DNA from: Treponema denticola
Lineage (GTDB): Bacteria > Spirochaetota > Spirochaetia > Treponematales > Treponemataceae
Direction of reading: 5' to 3'
DNA: 64,000 nucleotides
Assembly (NCBI RefSeq): GCF_024400535.1
Contig: NZ_CP038800.1
Location: forward strand, 1,364,001-1,428,000
Shown: piece by piece, positions 1 through 10,195 of the stretch
How the letters are laid out: each line of letters starts with the position of its first letter
How positions within the stretch are numbered: position 1 is the stretch's first letter
Notes under the pieces: model-generated
Seen by the model: only the letters and a program-made list of their open reading frames with translations
Told to the model about the DNA's origin: nothing
The model's database searches: none
Made by a program: the position numbers and the translations under genes

Positions 1-1
1 T

Positions 2-1282
2 GATGACCTATATAACCGTTCTTATTCTACCTTATTATGTCTTAGATATGGGATAATCGATGAGCAGACAGCCGTAAATGAATTCATGGCTATAAAAGTT
101 TATTATTTTAATCCGATTTTAAAAGAGTTCATGCTTACCAATGCTATTTATGAATCTCATTTAGTTGAACTTTTACGCTTAGTTGTAAATTCAAAGCTTA
201 GGAATGAGATCAAAAATTTTCTAACCGTTTATGACGGTTTGATTGTGGATGATGAAAACGGAGACATGATTATCGATTCTAAAATTTATTATAAAGATGG
301 AAGGCCTTGGTGTGCAGAATTCGATAGTCTTCAAACAGGATACCCGGAATATACTGTAGAATGTAACTTTGGGATTCCGTCCATAATTTACGGTAAAAAA
401 AATGAATACTCGGCGGTTTATGATATTTACCCTTCCATAAAGACATTTACAAAAGACGGTATAAAATATACTATGCGCCCTAAGGATTTAAACTGGGCTC
501 CAATAGACTTAAAAGAATTAAATTTAAGACTATACGGGTCTCATCAAAAAGAACATGCTTTTTTTTCGTTAAAGCTTAATAAAAAAGTGAAAAATTTACA
601 TGAAGGAACTTTAGTTTATTCTTCAGTCTTTTCTGAAGAAGATACTTCATATATTGACGGGGGAGTAAAGAAGATTTTTTTTGAAAAAGGAGTCCCCATA
701 AAAGCAGAGATTAAAGTTTTTGGAAATCCGTATTCGCAAACAAATTATAGAAACGGTTTTCCGGCATTTGAAATTGTAGATAAAGATGGGGACGGATACT
801 TTGAAACCAGAGTTGGATATGATTCAAAGGGTGTATTAAAAAAGATAGATACTGACCTAAATAAAAATAAATTATACGAGTACTCCGAGTCTTACGAAAA
901 AGACGGTTCGGTTATAAAGGTTTGGGACAGTGATGAAGACGGTTCTTTTGAAATTACATATACACAATATAAAAATGGAGACTCTAAAACCGAATGGATT
1001 CATCCCAAGCTAAATAAAAAAATCCGTGTCAGCTATAAAAACGGCAGACCTGTCCAATTATTTGACGGGAAAGAAACTCTTGGAATTATATCTTCCAATA
1101 GTGGAAATATATTTTGGCTTAACCGAAGTCCTACAAATATTGAAAAAGTAAACCAAAAAATTATAGAAATATTTAACCAAAGCGCTCTTCCGGTTGTTTC
1201 GCATATGTTTAGCGTAAACGATATCGAGGTTTATGCTGTGCGTTCGGGAGGATTTATTTTTGCAGAAATCGTTAATGAATAA
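2..1282 (+). CDS. Hypothetical protein, 5' end outside window
   Basis: The reading frame is open to the left edge: codons before the first ATG at 86 (reading DDLYNRSYSTLL...) contain no stop, so the gene very probably begins upstream and only its C-terminal ~426 residues are visible. I do not recognise a named family. The visible part contains two short acidic loops, DKDGDGYFE and DSDEDGSFE, spaced about 60 residues apart. They resemble EF-hand or calcium-type Asp/Gly loops but lack clear flanking helices. Repeated 'YKNG/YRNG' turns suggest beta-rich repeats. The stop codon overlaps the start of the following lipoprotein gene (ATGAATAA), so the two are translationally coupled. A role at the cell surface is only inferred from that coupling. 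Confidence 0.7.
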   Translation, partial: DDLYNRSYSTLLCLRYGIIDEQTAVNEFMAIKVYYFNPILKEFMLTNAIYESHLVELLRLVVNSKLRNEIKNFLTVYDGLIVDDENGDMIIDSKIYYKDGRPWCAEFDSLQTGYPEYTVECNFGIPSIIYGKKNEYSAVYDIYPSIKTFTKDGIKYTMRPKDLNWAPIDLKELNLRLYGSHQKEHAFFSLKLNKKVKNLHEGTLVYSSVFSEEDTSYIDGGVKKIFFEKGVPIKAEIKVFGNPYSQTNYRNGFPAFEIVDKDGDGYFETRVGYDSKGVLKKIDTDLNKNKLYEYSESYEKDGSVIKVWDSDEDGSFEITYTQYKNGDSKTEWIHPKLNKKIRVSYKNGRPVQLFDGKETLGIISSNSGNIFWLNRSPTNIEKVNQKIIEIFNQSALPVVSHMFSVNDIEVYAVRSGGFIFAEIVNE

Positions 1283-2978
1283 AGTCTATATAAGTTTTTC
1301 TCTTTTGTTTTTATTTTTTATTTCATGTTCATCTACCCAAAAGCCTTTATATGTAGATTATTCGGATAGGTCCAGTATATTGTATCAAACTACTTATACC
1401 GAAAAACTTTTGAAGTCCGGTAAAATAACCGATGCTTTGGTACGCTCTCAGATTCTTTATCTTAATACGAAGGATTTTGAAGAGGTTGATGATATTAGAT
1501 CAAAAGCTTTGGAACAAGCTGAATCTGCTTTTTTTAACAGCATAAATGAAAAAAACTGGGATGAAGCTATACGGTATTTTAGATCCCTTACTGCGATAGG
1601 AAAACGGCCTTCGGAATGGACTGAAGAGCGTATATTTGAAGAGAGGAATACTCTTTGGAAAAAAAATTCGGATATTCCCCTTTTAAATTTACAAAATAAA
1701 AAAAATCCTATCTCAGGCAGTTCAGCCTCTTTTCCTAAAAATATAGAAGAAATGATTAAAGGTACTCTTACTGTTTGGGTAGATAGAGGCTCTCGTATTG
1801 AAAAAGGTTTTGCCTACGCTGATATAATTATCGGTTCAGGTTTTTTTATAGACCAGAGAGGATATTTTATTACAAATTACCATGTTATTCAAAGTGAAGT
1901 CGATAAAAAATATAAGGGTTATTCGCGGCTTTATATAAAGTCCCCGGATAATCCCAATATAAAGATTCCTGCAAAGGTTGTGAGCTGGGATCCATTGTTT
2001 GATTTAGCCTTGGTAAAGACGGAATACTCTCCCAAATTTATTTTTAATCTGGGCTCTTCAAATGACTTAGGAGTCGGAAGCCGTATTTATGCGATAGGTT
2101 CTCCTGCTGGTTTGGAAAAAACCCTTACCTCAGGTATAGTATCGGCAAAGTACCGAAGGCTTTTTTCGATGGTGGATATAATGCAAATAGATGCTGCCGT
2201 CAATCATGGGAATTCGGGCGGTCCTATAGTGGATGATAAGGGCCTTGTACAAGCCGTAGTATTTGCAGGCCTTGAAAGAAACGAAGGCCTTAATTTTGCA
2301 ATCCCTGTAGAGCTTTTAAAATCTATTCTTCCCGATTTATATAAGGGCGGAGAAGTCAGGCATTCTTGGCTTGGCTGCCACGGTCAAGAGCAAAAAGATA
2401 ATTCAAAGATTTTAAACGGAGTTCCGAACGGTGTTCCAAACGGTGTTCTTGTAAATTATGTTCTTCCTGACGGCCCATTTGCGGTTTCCGGCATAAAAGA
2501 AGGAACTATAATAAGCGGCATTAACGGCCTTTCTGTAAATTCGGTTGAAGAAATACAGGCCTATTTACTCTCAATCGCTCCCGAAACAATTGTGAGCATT
2601 AAGGGCTATCAAAAAAATGAGGCAGGTATTTATGAAGAAAAAACTTGGCCTGTTTTATGTGCCGAACGCCCCTTATATCCGGGAAATTCCGTTTTTAAAA
2701 AAGACAGTATAGATAGATCCATGCTTCCCGTCTTCGGCATTAAGCTTGAATCCTTGGGTAAAAAAAATACCTACCGTATCGCCGAAGTAATACCGGGAAG
2801 TTATGCCTCAGAAAACGCTTTCGGTATAAACGATTATATTGAACTTAACGGAAAAAAGTGGGACGATGAGAATGAAGAAATTATCCATGTGCGTATTTAT
2901 ACAAAAAAAGTTAGAGCCGGCTATATGGATAGCTTTATGATTTTGAGTACCTATCTTGATAATCCTTTTTTCTTTTAA
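1275..2978 (+). CDS. Lipoprotein HtrA/trypsin-like serine protease with PDZ region
   Basis: The product (567 aa from ATG 1275) begins with a short positive start, a hydrophobic stretch and a lipobox ending ...FFISC, so it should be exported and lipidated at that Cys. A trypsin-like domain follows, with His203 (TNYHVIQ), Asp243 (DPLFDLALVK) and Ser314 (GNSGGP). The C-terminal 200 residues contain at least one PDZ-like segment (GPFAVSGIKEGTIISGING). The family (S1C, DegP/HtrA-like) handles envelope protein quality control. An upstream in-frame start at 1233 would place 14 residues before the signal peptide; ATG 1275, overlapping the previous stop, fits the lipoprotein signal better. The exact substrate is unknown. 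Confidence 0.85.
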   Translation: MNKVYISFSLLFLFFISCSSTQKPLYVDYSDRSSILYQTTYTEKLLKSGKITDALVRSQILYLNTKDFEEVDDIRSKALEQAESAFFNSINEKNWDEAIRYFRSLTAIGKRPSEWTEERIFEERNTLWKKNSDIPLLNLQNKKNPISGSSASFPKNIEEMIKGTLTVWVDRGSRIEKGFAYADIIIGSGFFIDQRGYFITNYHVIQSEVDKKYKGYSRLYIKSPDNPNIKIPAKVVSWDPLFDLALVKTEYSPKFIFNLGSSNDLGVGSRIYAIGSPAGLEKTLTSGIVSAKYRRLFSMVDIMQIDAAVNHGNSGGPIVDDKGLVQAVVFAGLERNEGLNFAIPVELLKSILPDLYKGGEVRHSWLGCHGQEQKDNSKILNGVPNGVPNGVLVNYVLPDGPFAVSGIKEGTIISGINGLSVNSVEEIQAYLLSIAPETIVSIKGYQKNEAGIYEEKTWPVLCAERPLYPGNSVFKKDSIDRSMLPVFGIKLESLGKKNTYRIAEVIPGSYASENAFGINDYIELNGKKWDDENEEIIHVRIYTKKVRAGYMDSFMILSTYLDNPFFF

Positions 2979-3042
2979 ACATGGAAACTTTTTATTATTA
3001 GGTAATATATATTTGAATTAGAAAATTCCGCTTGTTAATAAG

Positions 3043-3092
3043 ATAATCCATTCTTACCACTCCTTTGCGCTCGCCGCGCCCTCCGCGGTTTA
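3043..3092. repeat. GC-rich 50-bp repeat, copy 1
   Basis: A 50-bp block starting ATAATCCATTCTTACC and ending CCTCCGCGGTTTA matches 3175-3224 at 46 of 50 positions. It is far richer in GC than the surrounding spacer. Its 3' half (CTTTGCGCTCGCCGCG) and a partly complementary block just downstream (AACCGCAGCGGCCGCAGG, 3101-3118) can form an imperfect hairpin across 3080-3114. It looks like a dispersed palindromic repeat unit rather than coding DNA. Confidence 0.75.
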
Positions 3093-3174
3093 TAAAATTT
3101 AACCGCAGCGGCCGCAGGGAACGCAGGGGGAATTTTATATATTTTCGATTATAAAGTAATACTTGCTATCAATA

Positions 3175-3224
3175 ATAATCCATTCTTACCCGTTCTTTGC
3201 GCTCGCCGCGCTCTCCGCGGTTTA
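3175..3224. repeat. GC-rich 50-bp repeat, copy 2
   Basis: Second copy of the block at 3043-3092 in the same orientation, differing at four positions, and lacking the downstream complementary arm that follows copy 1. The 345-bp spacer between the protease gene and dnaG otherwise holds only the dnaG promoter. Confidence 0.75.
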
Positions 3225-3263
3225 TTTAAATCTAACCTCTTACAATTTATAAAACATCAGTCC

Positions 3264-3292
3264 TTGATTTTTAAGCCTCTTTATAGTAAAAT
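3264..3292 (+). promoter_or_regulatory. Predicted sigma-70 promoter of dnaG-rpoD
   Basis: TTGATT (3264-3269) and TAAAAT (3287-3292) are separated by exactly 17 bases, which puts a transcription start near 3299 and leaves a leader of about 25 bases containing AAGGAGAG before the dnaG ATG. Confidence 0.6.
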
Positions 3293-3323
3293 CTCTTAAT
3301 TAAAAAAACTTAAGGAGAGTTAA

Positions 3324-5111
3324 ATGCCTAAGATAAGTTCAAAAACAGTCGATGCAGTAACCGAAATGACAGATATTGTATCCCTTGTCGAGAACTATAC
3401 CCGCTTGGAAAAACGGGGGGCAAATTGGTGGGGCTGCTGTCCCTTTCATAACGAAAAAACTCCTTCTTTTAATGTCGTTCCCGATAAAAAGATGTATTAT
3501 TGTTTCGGCTGCCATAAGGGGGGCGGAACAATCAACTTTTTGATGGAAATGGAAAAGCTTTCCTTTATGGAAGCCGTAGAGCGGCTTGCAAAAAATGCAG
3601 GCATCGAGGTTATCTATGAGGGCGGCTCCTATGTTCCTGATGAAGATGCAAAACTTAAAGATGATATTTTAGAGCTTTATGACAAGGTCGCAGGGAGCTT
3701 CCATTTTCTTTTAACTCAAAATCCTCTAGGAAAAAAAGCCCTTGACTACCTCCTTTCCCGTAATGTTTCTCCCGAAATAATCGAAAAATTTAATCTGGGC
3801 TACGCTCCTCAAGATAGGTATTGGCTTTATAAATTTTTGTTATCAAAAAATTACTCTGAAGCCCTGCTGGCCAAAACCGGCCTTTTTTCTAAAAATTATA
3901 AAAATATCGCTTTTTTTTCGGATAGGCTGATGTTTCCGATTTGCGACCGTCACGGTAAAACAATAGCCTTCGGCGGCCGCATTTTAGAAGGGGAGGGACC
4001 TAAATATTTAAACTCTTCCGATATGCCTCAATATAAGAAGGGAGAAACGGCTTTTGCATTTCATCATGCCTTACCCGAAATTCGAAAATCAAAATCGGTA
4101 ATCTTATGTGAGGGCTACATGGATGTTTTAGCCTTTTTTCAGGCAGGAATCGAAAATGCCGTAGCCCCTTTAGGGACGGCCCTTACCGAAGAACAGGTAA
4201 AACTCTTAAAGTCCTTTGCCGATACATTTTACCTTGCCTTTGATTCCGATCAAGCAGGACAGGAGGCTTCCTACAAAGCAATTAAACTTTGCCGAGGCTT
4301 AGGACTTAATGTGCGGATTTTATATATAAAAGACGGTAAGGATCCATCCGAAATTTTGCAAAAAAAAGGAAAAGACGGCTTGAAATTTCTTTTGGAATGT
4401 GCTATATTCGATGACGATTATCTTATACAAATTGCGTCCATGAGATTTGATATAAGCAGTCCGGAAGGTAAGGCAAGGGCTATAGCCTTTTTGTTTCCGT
4501 ATATCGAGGTTTTAGAATCCGATATTCAAAGAGAGTCTGCGATTTCTAAGCTTTCATCGGCCTTTGGTGTCAGTCAACAAGCAATTTTCGGCGATTATAT
4601 TAACCGCGAAAAAAAAGCTCTAAGGCATATCGTTGACGAAGTAAAACAAAAGCCGATAAATATAAGAATGAATGCCGAGTTACGATTGGTACTTGCAGTG
4701 GCGGCAAATATCGATCTGTTTTCTCGTTTGCGTTCCGAATTGAGCTCCGATGACTTTGAGGATTTTTATGCCAAGTATTTGTTTATTGTTTTAGAAGAAT
4801 GTTATAGAGAAGGTGCCTATACTTATGCAAATCTGATGCACAGATGCGGTGATGAAAAGCTAAAAGAAATTATTTCGCAAACAATTTCTAAAGGCGAATT
4901 CGCCGATAAGTCTGAAAAAATAGTTGATGACGGCATAAATTTTATAAAACAAAACATTCTGCAAAAACAAAGAGACAAAATTATAGGCAGACTTAGATTA
5001 TTACATGGAGAAAAGGGTATCGATACTATAAACTTGACAAATCAATTAATGGAAGAGAAGCGGAGTATAGATATTCAATTAAAGAACTTGAAGGGAAAGG
5101 TGTATGACTGA
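3324..5111 (+). CDS. dnaG: DNA primase DnaG
   Basis: Synthesises RNA primers for DNA replication. The 595-aa length is normal. The N-terminal CHC2 zinc finger is intact, with likely ligands Cys39, His42, Cys60 and Cys63 in [11 protein letters not shown] and [11 protein letters not shown] Toprim domain follows, with CEGYMDV near residue 263 and the acidic LAFDSDQAG motif. The start at 3324 is set by AAGGAGAG eight bases upstream. The last codons overlap the rpoD start by 8 bp, the familiar dnaG-rpoD macromolecular synthesis arrangement without rpsU in front. Confidence 0.97.
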   Translation: MPKISSKTVDAVTEMTDIVSLVENYTRLEKRGANWWGCCPFHNEKTPSFNVVPDKKMYYCFGCHKGGGTINFLMEMEKLSFMEAVERLAKNAGIEVIYEGGSYVPDEDAKLKDDILELYDKVAGSFHFLLTQNPLGKKALDYLLSRNVSPEIIEKFNLGYAPQDRYWLYKFLLSKNYSEALLAKTGLFSKNYKNIAFFSDRLMFPICDRHGKTIAFGGRILEGEGPKYLNSSDMPQYKKGETAFAFHHALPEIRKSKSVILCEGYMDVLAFFQAGIENAVAPLGTALTEEQVKLLKSFADTFYLAFDSDQAGQEASYKAIKLCRGLGLNVRILYIKDGKDPSEILQKKGKDGLKFLLECAIFDDDYLIQIASMRFDISSPEGKARAIAFLFPYIEVLESDIQRESAISKLSSAFGVSQQAIFGDYINREKKALRHIVDEVKQKPINIRMNAELRLVLAVAANIDLFSRLRSELSSDDFEDFYAKYLFIVLEECYREGAYTYANLMHRCGDEKLKEIISQTISKGEFADKSEKIVDDGINFIKQNILQKQRDKIIGRLRLLHGEKGIDTINLTNQLMEEKRSIDIQLKNLKGKVYD

Positions 5112-6966
5112 TCTCGAAAAAAATCCTGCGGTTATTAAACTTTTAGAATATGCCAAAAGAAAACGCACAATAGGATTGAGTGATCTTGACGATCTATTGC
5201 CCGAAGACTTAATGTCTCCGGAAACTATACCGGATATTCTGGATATTTTAGAAACTGCAGGCATTCAAATAAAAAATGAGGGAGTTTCTGAAAATAATTC
5301 AGAGACAGAATCCGAATTTTCAACCGATGAAGATGATGATGACCAATTATTAGATGATGATTATAAAGATGATGAGGATATAGATTTAAAAGCGGACTAC
5401 TCTGAAGATATTGGGACTTCTTATGGAGAAAAAGAAAAAGCCGATAATGAAGTTTCAAAAAAATTGGTAAGAACGGCACATGAAGCAGGTGTTGATGATC
5501 CTATAAAACTTTATTTACAAGAGATAGGTAAAGAAGAACTCTTGACTGCCGATGAAGAGGTTTCTTTATCAAAAAGTATGGAGGATGGAGAGGCTATAAT
5601 AAAAAAAGTTATTAAAAATTCCGGAATTTTAATTCCTGAATTTTTTGTCATCGGACAAAAGGCCTTTTCAAAGTTGGATCCGGCTGAATCGAACAAGCCC
5701 CGCAAAGAGCTTAGTGAAGAGATGGCAGAAAAAAAAAGGCTCAAACAGGTTTATGGAGATGGTTTAAGAAATATATATTCCGAAATAAAGCAATATGTTG
5801 CTCTTAAAAAACATTGCTACGACCGTGAAACATTAGAAAGCTTTTTAGAAAATCCTGAACTTCAAGCTTTGCGTAAAAAAATTTTTAACAGCCTTAAACG
5901 GATTCACATAGAATCGGAGGAAATTGAAAAGATTTCCGACCGTTTCCTTGTAGCTACCGAGAAAGTTCGGGATTATGAAAATAAAAAAGAGCGTAAAGAA
6001 AAACAGCTGGGTATTAAAACTTATGCCGATTTAAGAAAACTGGGGAAACGTCTTGCAATTCCCAGAGAAAGGGAAAAGCTTGAAGCTGAACTTAATATTT
6101 CAGCTAATGAACTTAAAGATATTTATACACAAATTCAAATTTTAACCCGAAAAATACGTAAGGTAGAATATGACTTTGAAGCAAAGGTTGATGAGGTTAT
6201 CGATCTTACAGCTGAAATCAGAAACGGTCAAGTAATGCTTAAAAATGCAAAAGATAAGCTTATAAATGCAAACTTACGGCTTGTAGTTTCTATTGCTAAA
6301 AAATATATCAATAGAGGTTTGCAGTTTTTTGATCTGGTGCAGGAAGGAAATATAGGCCTTATCAAAGCTGTCGAAAAATTTGAGTATCGTAAAGGTTATA
6401 AATTTTCTACATATGCTACTTGGTGGATACGTCAGGCTATTACCCGTTCTATTTCGGATCAGGCCCGCACAATTCGTGTTCCGGTTCATATGATTGAGCA
6501 AATAAATAAGGTAAACAGGGAGTCGCGTCAGTTGATGCAAAAGCTCGGCAGGGAACCTAATGATGATGAAATAGCATCACAGCTTGGCTGGTCTATCGAA
6601 AAGGTTAAGCAGGTTAAAAATGTTGCCCGCGAGCCTATTTCTCTTGAAACTCCGATAGGCGAAGAAGAAGATACTCTATTAGGAGATTTAATAGAAGACA
6701 AGGGTGTAGAAAACCCTTCAAACCGTACCGAACTTACTTTATTACAAGAGCAGCTTGAAATGGTCCTTTCAAGCTTACCCGATCGCGAACAGGAAGTTTT
6801 AAAAATGCGTTTCGGTATAGAAGGCGGTTATCCTCTTACTCTTGAAGAAGTGGGGCTGTATTTTGATGTAACACGCGAAAGAATAAGGCAGATAGAAGCC
6901 AAGGGATTAAGGCGTCTACGCCATCCCAAGCGCAGCAGAAAATTAAAAGATTATCTTGATAATTGA
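5104..6966 (+). CDS. rpoD: RNA polymerase primary sigma factor RpoD
   Basis: Housekeeping sigma-70 of 620 aa. After a short N-terminal region 1.1-like part comes a long acidic linker (about residues 60-100). Then follow region 1.2 ([12 protein letters not shown]), a non-conserved helical insert, region 2 ([12 protein letters not shown], then [19 protein letters not shown] and [13 protein letters not shown]), region 3, and region 4 ([32 protein letters not shown]). The ATG overlaps the dnaG stop, so translation is probably coupled. Several promoters predicted in this window (TTGACA-17-TATAAT type) are what this factor should read. Confidence 0.98.
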   Translation: MTDLEKNPAVIKLLEYAKRKRTIGLSDLDDLLPEDLMSPETIPDILDILETAGIQIKNEGVSENNSETESEFSTDEDDDDQLLDDDYKDDEDIDLKADYSEDIGTSYGEKEKADNEVSKKLVRTAHEAGVDDPIKLYLQEIGKEELLTADEEVSLSKSMEDGEAIIKKVIKNSGILIPEFFVIGQKAFSKLDPAESNKPRKELSEEMAEKKRLKQVYGDGLRNIYSEIKQYVALKKHCYDRETLESFLENPELQALRKKIFNSLKRIHIESEEIEKISDRFLVATEKVRDYENKKERKEKQLGIKTYADLRKLGKRLAIPREREKLEAELNISANELKDIYTQIQILTRKIRKVEYDFEAKVDEVIDLTAEIRNGQVMLKNAKDKLINANLRLVVSIAKKYINRGLQFFDLVQEGNIGLIKAVEKFEYRKGYKFSTYATWWIRQAITRSISDQARTIRVPVHMIEQINKVNRESRQLMQKLGREPNDDEIASQLGWSIEKVKQVKNVAREPISLETPIGEEEDTLLGDLIEDKGVENPSNRTELTLLQEQLEMVLSSLPDREQEVLKMRFGIEGGYPLTLEEVGLYFDVTRERIRQIEAKGLRRLRHPKRSRKLKDYLDN

Positions 6967-6994
6967 TTTGTTGATAATCAAAGGGGTGTAGTTT

Positions 6995-7825
6995 ATGGAT
7001 AATGATGTACTGGAAAAACTGAGAGCTTTGCAGGATATTCTTGCTCGAAAGAACGAACTTGAAACCGAAATATTGGATGCTCCAAAAGCTCTTACAAATC
7101 AAGAAGAACTTTTGGAAAAATTAAAGTCCGGCTATATTGATAAGAACAGCGAATATGAAGAGCTGCGTAAATGTATTGCCGTATTAAAAGCAGATCTTTT
7201 TGAAGCTGAACAAAAGAGGGAAAAGGCCGAAAAGGCTATGGATAATATCGAAACCCAGCGTGAATATGAAATTTTACAAAAGGAAATCGATGAATCCACC
7301 AACAAGACTGAAACGATAAGAAAAGAATTGCAAAGACTTGAAGGCCAGTTTAAAATTTTAGATACAACCATTAAACAGGAAGAAGAACTGATTGAACAGA
7401 CCGAAAAGGAATTAAAAGAAAATAAAAGCATGCTTGACTCGGAAGTAGCTGAAAAACAAAATAAGGTAGAAGAACTGAAAGAAGAAGAAAAAAAACTTTC
7501 TCCGGGTTTGAGCGATGAAACTATGTTTAAGTTTGACAGGATCATCAAAAACAAACAGGGCGTAGGTATAGTTTCTATTCAGGGAAATGTCTGCATGGGC
7601 TGTCATATGATTTTGCCTGCTCAGTTTGTGAATGAGGTTAGGTCAGGTCTGGATATAAAATTTTGTCCTTATTGCAGCCGTATTTTGTTCTATGAGGAAT
7701 CTGAGTTGACGACTGAACAAGAAGCCTTTTTTAATGACTCTGATATGGGAGGCTTGGCCGATTTGGATGATTTGTCAAATGACGATTTTTTTTCAAGTCT
7801 TGAAGAAAACGGAGATGATGATTAG
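6995..7825 (+). CDS. Coiled-coil protein with C4 zinc ribbon
   Basis: 276 aa. Residues ~10-170 are almost entirely heptad-type coiled coil rich in Glu and Lys. Near residues 200-230 lie two Cys pairs, CMGCH and CPYCS, forming a C4 zinc ribbon; the C-terminal tail is very acidic. This matches the widespread family of small coiled-coil/zinc-ribbon proteins (CT398-like), whose function is not firmly established; links to nucleic acid or sigma factor binding have been proposed. It lies 28 bp after rpoD and immediately before the RNase P RNA gene. Start ATG 6995 follows AGGGGTG. Confidence 0.85.
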   Translation: MDNDVLEKLRALQDILARKNELETEILDAPKALTNQEELLEKLKSGYIDKNSEYEELRKCIAVLKADLFEAEQKREKAEKAMDNIETQREYEILQKEIDESTNKTETIRKELQRLEGQFKILDTTIKQEEELIEQTEKELKENKSMLDSEVAEKQNKVEELKEEEKKLSPGLSDETMFKFDRIIKNKQGVGIVSIQGNVCMGCHMILPAQFVNEVRSGLDIKFCPYCSRILFYEESELTTEQEAFFNDSDMGGLADLDDLSNDDFFSSLEENGDDD

Positions 7826-7828
7826 AAA
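7800..7828 (+). promoter_or_regulatory. Possible promoter of rnpB
   Basis: TTGAAG (7800-7805), a 17-base spacer and TAGAAA (7823-7828) lie across the end of the upstream coding region. The predicted start, about 7835, coincides with the 5' end of the RNase P RNA P1 stem. Confidence 0.4.
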
Positions 7829-7832
7829 ATTA

Positions 7833-8174
7833 GGGATTAAGGGAACCGCTGCATTTGCAGAGGAAAGTCCGGACTCCTTCGGAAACGATGCCGGCTAACG
7901 GCCGGGGAACGGAAATTAAAGTTTCCGTTTACAGACAGTGCAACAGAAAGTAAACCGCCGCATTTTGCGGTAAGGGTGAAAGGGCGGGGTAAGAGCCCAC
8001 CGCGTTTTCGGTAACGGAAACGGCAATGTAAACCTCATCGGGAGCAAGGTTAAGCAGTAAAGAATCTCCGATTCTTAATTTACGGGTTAACCGCGATAAA
8101 AACTTGCTGTAAAGCTGGTTTAAGAAAGATGGTTCCGTCTGTTTTACAGAAACAGAATCCGGCTTATTAATCCC
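7833..8174 (+). ncRNA. rnpB: RNase P RNA (bacterial type A)
   Basis: Catalytic RNA of RNase P, which matures tRNA 5' ends. The conserved core is present: GAGGAAAGTCCGGACTCC near the 5' end, GGTAAGGGTGAAAGGGCGG in the middle, GTAAGAGCCCACCGCG, and ACAGAATCCGGCTTA near the 3' end. The terminal P1 helix pairs GGGATTAA (7833-7840) with TTAATCCC (8167-8174), which sets the ends. A T-rich stretch (CCCTTTTTATATTTTT) follows. The RNA is 342 nt and sits 7 bp after the zinc-ribbon gene. Confidence 0.97.
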
Positions 8175-8198
8175 TTTTTATATTTTTGGTAGCGGAAA

Positions 8199-9134
8199 AT
8201 GAAATTTTTAAAGGAAGAACAACATAGAAATTTCTCAAATAAAAAAAGAGGCTCAAAGAAATTCTTAATTTTTATACTTTTTCTTTTGGTTTTATTTGCC
8301 GCTGCCTATGCTTTATATGTTTATAGAAAAAATTATAAAGATATCCCTTCAATGAAAGAAGTCTACGCCGATTGGAACGCACAAAATTATGAAAATGTAT
8401 ATCAAAAGACGGAAAGTATTTTAAAGAAACGGGTCTATGACGGAGAGGCTCTAGCTTTAAGAGGCTTTGCGGCTTATTATATTTTTGCGGAACAGACAGA
8501 TTTTTCTATAAGTTATTCCTATTTGAATGACTCAATTTTAAATCTTAGGCAGGCCATGTATAGAGTTTCAAAGGCTTATCAACCTAAGATTGCATATGTA
8601 CTCGGTAAGGCTTATTATCAAAAGGGTTATTATTATGCAGATCTTGCATTAAAATATCTGGATATCGCACATGATTCGGGAGAAGAGTTTAAGGACCTAT
8701 CCGAATTCCGAGGCATGTCGGCTTCAATTTTAGGAGATCCTGAGAGGGCTGTTGAGGCTTTTACTGAGGCTCTTGCCGATAAACCTTCCGATTTACTTTT
8801 TTTTGCTCTTGCCGAAAATTATATTAAAATTTCGGATAAACAAAATGCAAAGCTGTATTTATTTGAAACCATAGATAAAACGAAGGATACACTTTTAGAA
8901 TTAAAATGCCGATATCTATTAGGTAGTTTATTTCTTGAAGAGAATAAAATAGAAGAAGCTGCAAAAGAATTTAATATAATCCTAGAAAAAGATAGCACAT
9001 CTGCGGATGCTCATTACGGTTTAGGTGTGATATATGAACTTCAGGGTGATATGATAAAGGCGCGTGCCGAATGGAGGAGGGCATTAAAACTTGATCCTCT
9101 GCATCCAAAGACACGGGTTAAACTAAATTTATAA
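8199..9134 (+). CDS. Membrane-anchored TPR protein
   Basis: 311 aa. A basic N-terminus is followed by one strong transmembrane helix (about residues 24-43). The rest is helical with TPR-type repeats, clearest at the C-terminus ([20 protein letters not shown]...WRRALKLDP). It therefore presents a TPR scaffold outside the cytoplasmic membrane. It lies directly upstream of mreB, so a partner role in the cell-shape machinery is a reasonable inference, but no direct evidence is visible. Confidence 0.8.
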   Translation: MKFLKEEQHRNFSNKKRGSKKFLIFILFLLVLFAAAYALYVYRKNYKDIPSMKEVYADWNAQNYENVYQKTESILKKRVYDGEALALRGFAAYYIFAEQTDFSISYSYLNDSILNLRQAMYRVSKAYQPKIAYVLGKAYYQKGYYYADLALKYLDIAHDSGEEFKDLSEFRGMSASILGDPERAVEAFTEALADKPSDLLFFALAENYIKISDKQNAKLYLFETIDKTKDTLLELKCRYLLGSLFLEENKIEEAAKEFNIILEKDSTSADAHYGLGVIYELQGDMIKARAEWRRALKLDPLHPKTRVKLNL

Positions 9135-9151
9135 AATTTTTGGGGGATAAT

Positions 9152-10186
9152 ATGGGCTTTTTTAAAAGATTTTCAACTGATATAGGTATAGATTTGGGAA
9201 CTTGTAATACCATTATTTATGCTAACGGAAAAGGGATAGTTGTAAACGAGCCCTCTGTCGTTGCTGTTGAACGAGGCACAAAAAGAGTTGTTGCTGTCGG
9301 TTCGGAAGCTAAACGGATGCTTTGGAAAACACCGGGAAATATTGTGGCTATACGCCCTTTAAAGGACGGTGTTATTGCCGATATGGATACTACCGAAAAA
9401 ATGATACGCTATTTTGTTTCTAAGATTTTACCTAAACATCGTTTGATAAAACCCAGAATGGTTATAGGTATTCCAAGCTGTATTACGGATGTTGAAAGCA
9501 AGGCCGTTTATGAAAGTGCTATGAAGGCCGGAGCCGGAGATGTTAAGGTTTTGGAGGAATCATTGGTTGCGGCGATAGGAGCTAATATTCCTATTCATGA
9601 GCCGGCCGGTAATATGATATGCGATATCGGAGGAGGGACAACCGAAGTTTCGGTTATCTCGCTTTGCGGTATGGTTGTAACAAATGCTATCCGTGTAGGC
9701 GGCGATGAATTTGATCAAGCCATTATTAAGCATGTCCGCTCGGTCGATAACCTGATAATAGGAGAACAAACGGCAGAAAGGGTAAAGATAAGTATTGGAA
9801 ATGCATCCCCTGAAAAGACAATTGAAAAGGTCGAAATTAAAGGCACCGATGCTATAACAGGTCTTCCCAGACGTTTGGAAATAGATTCGGTTGAGGTTAG
9901 AGAAGCCTTAAAAGAACCTGTTACTCAAATAGTTGAAGAAATTAAAAAAACTTTGGCGCAGACACCTCCTGAGCTTACAGCTGATATTGTTGAAAGAGGT
10001 ATTGTGATGACCGGCGGAGGCTCTTTATTAAAAGGCTTACCTAAGCTTATAGCTAAAGAAGCCCGCGTTCCCGTAATATTGGCAGAAAACCCTATGGATT
10101 GTGTTGCTATAGGAGCCGGAAGATATTACGAAGTTTTTAGAGATATGACTGTTGACCGCAGCCTTTATGACAGTTTAAATGATTAA
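9152..10186 (+). CDS. mreB: Rod-shape-determining actin homologue MreB
   Basis: Actin-like ATPase that positions the lateral wall synthesis complex. The first phosphate motif is [14 protein letters not shown], the second is [15 protein letters not shown] near residue 160, and the adenosine motif is [13 protein letters not shown] near 285. The 344-aa length is typical. Start ATG 9152 is chosen because GGGGGA lies just upstream; a TTG at 9140 would use up that ribosome site. First gene of an mreBCD-mrdA-rodA run. Confidence 0.97.
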   Translation: MGFFKRFSTDIGIDLGTCNTIIYANGKGIVVNEPSVVAVERGTKRVVAVGSEAKRMLWKTPGNIVAIRPLKDGVIADMDTTEKMIRYFVSKILPKHRLIKPRMVIGIPSCITDVESKAVYESAMKAGAGDVKVLEESLVAAIGANIPIHEPAGNMICDIGGGTTEVSVISLCGMVVTNAIRVGGDEFDQAIIKHVRSVDNLIIGEQTAERVKISIGNASPEKTIEKVEIKGTDAITGLPRRLEIDSVEVREALKEPVTQIVEEIKKTLAQTPPELTADIVERGIVMTGGGSLLKGLPKLIAKEARVPVILAENPMDCVAIGAGRYYEVFRDMTVDRSLYDSLND

Positions 10187-10195
10187 GATGCCGGC

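Noticed and set aside
3043-3224. Two similar 50-bp repeats as a possible CRISPR array
   Set aside because: Only two copies, imperfect, with an 82-bp spacer that holds a complementary arm; no cas genes.
7132-7606. Minus-strand Ser/Phe-rich frames opposite the coiled-coil gene
   Set aside because: Antisense of Glu/Lys-rich codons produces such frames routinely.
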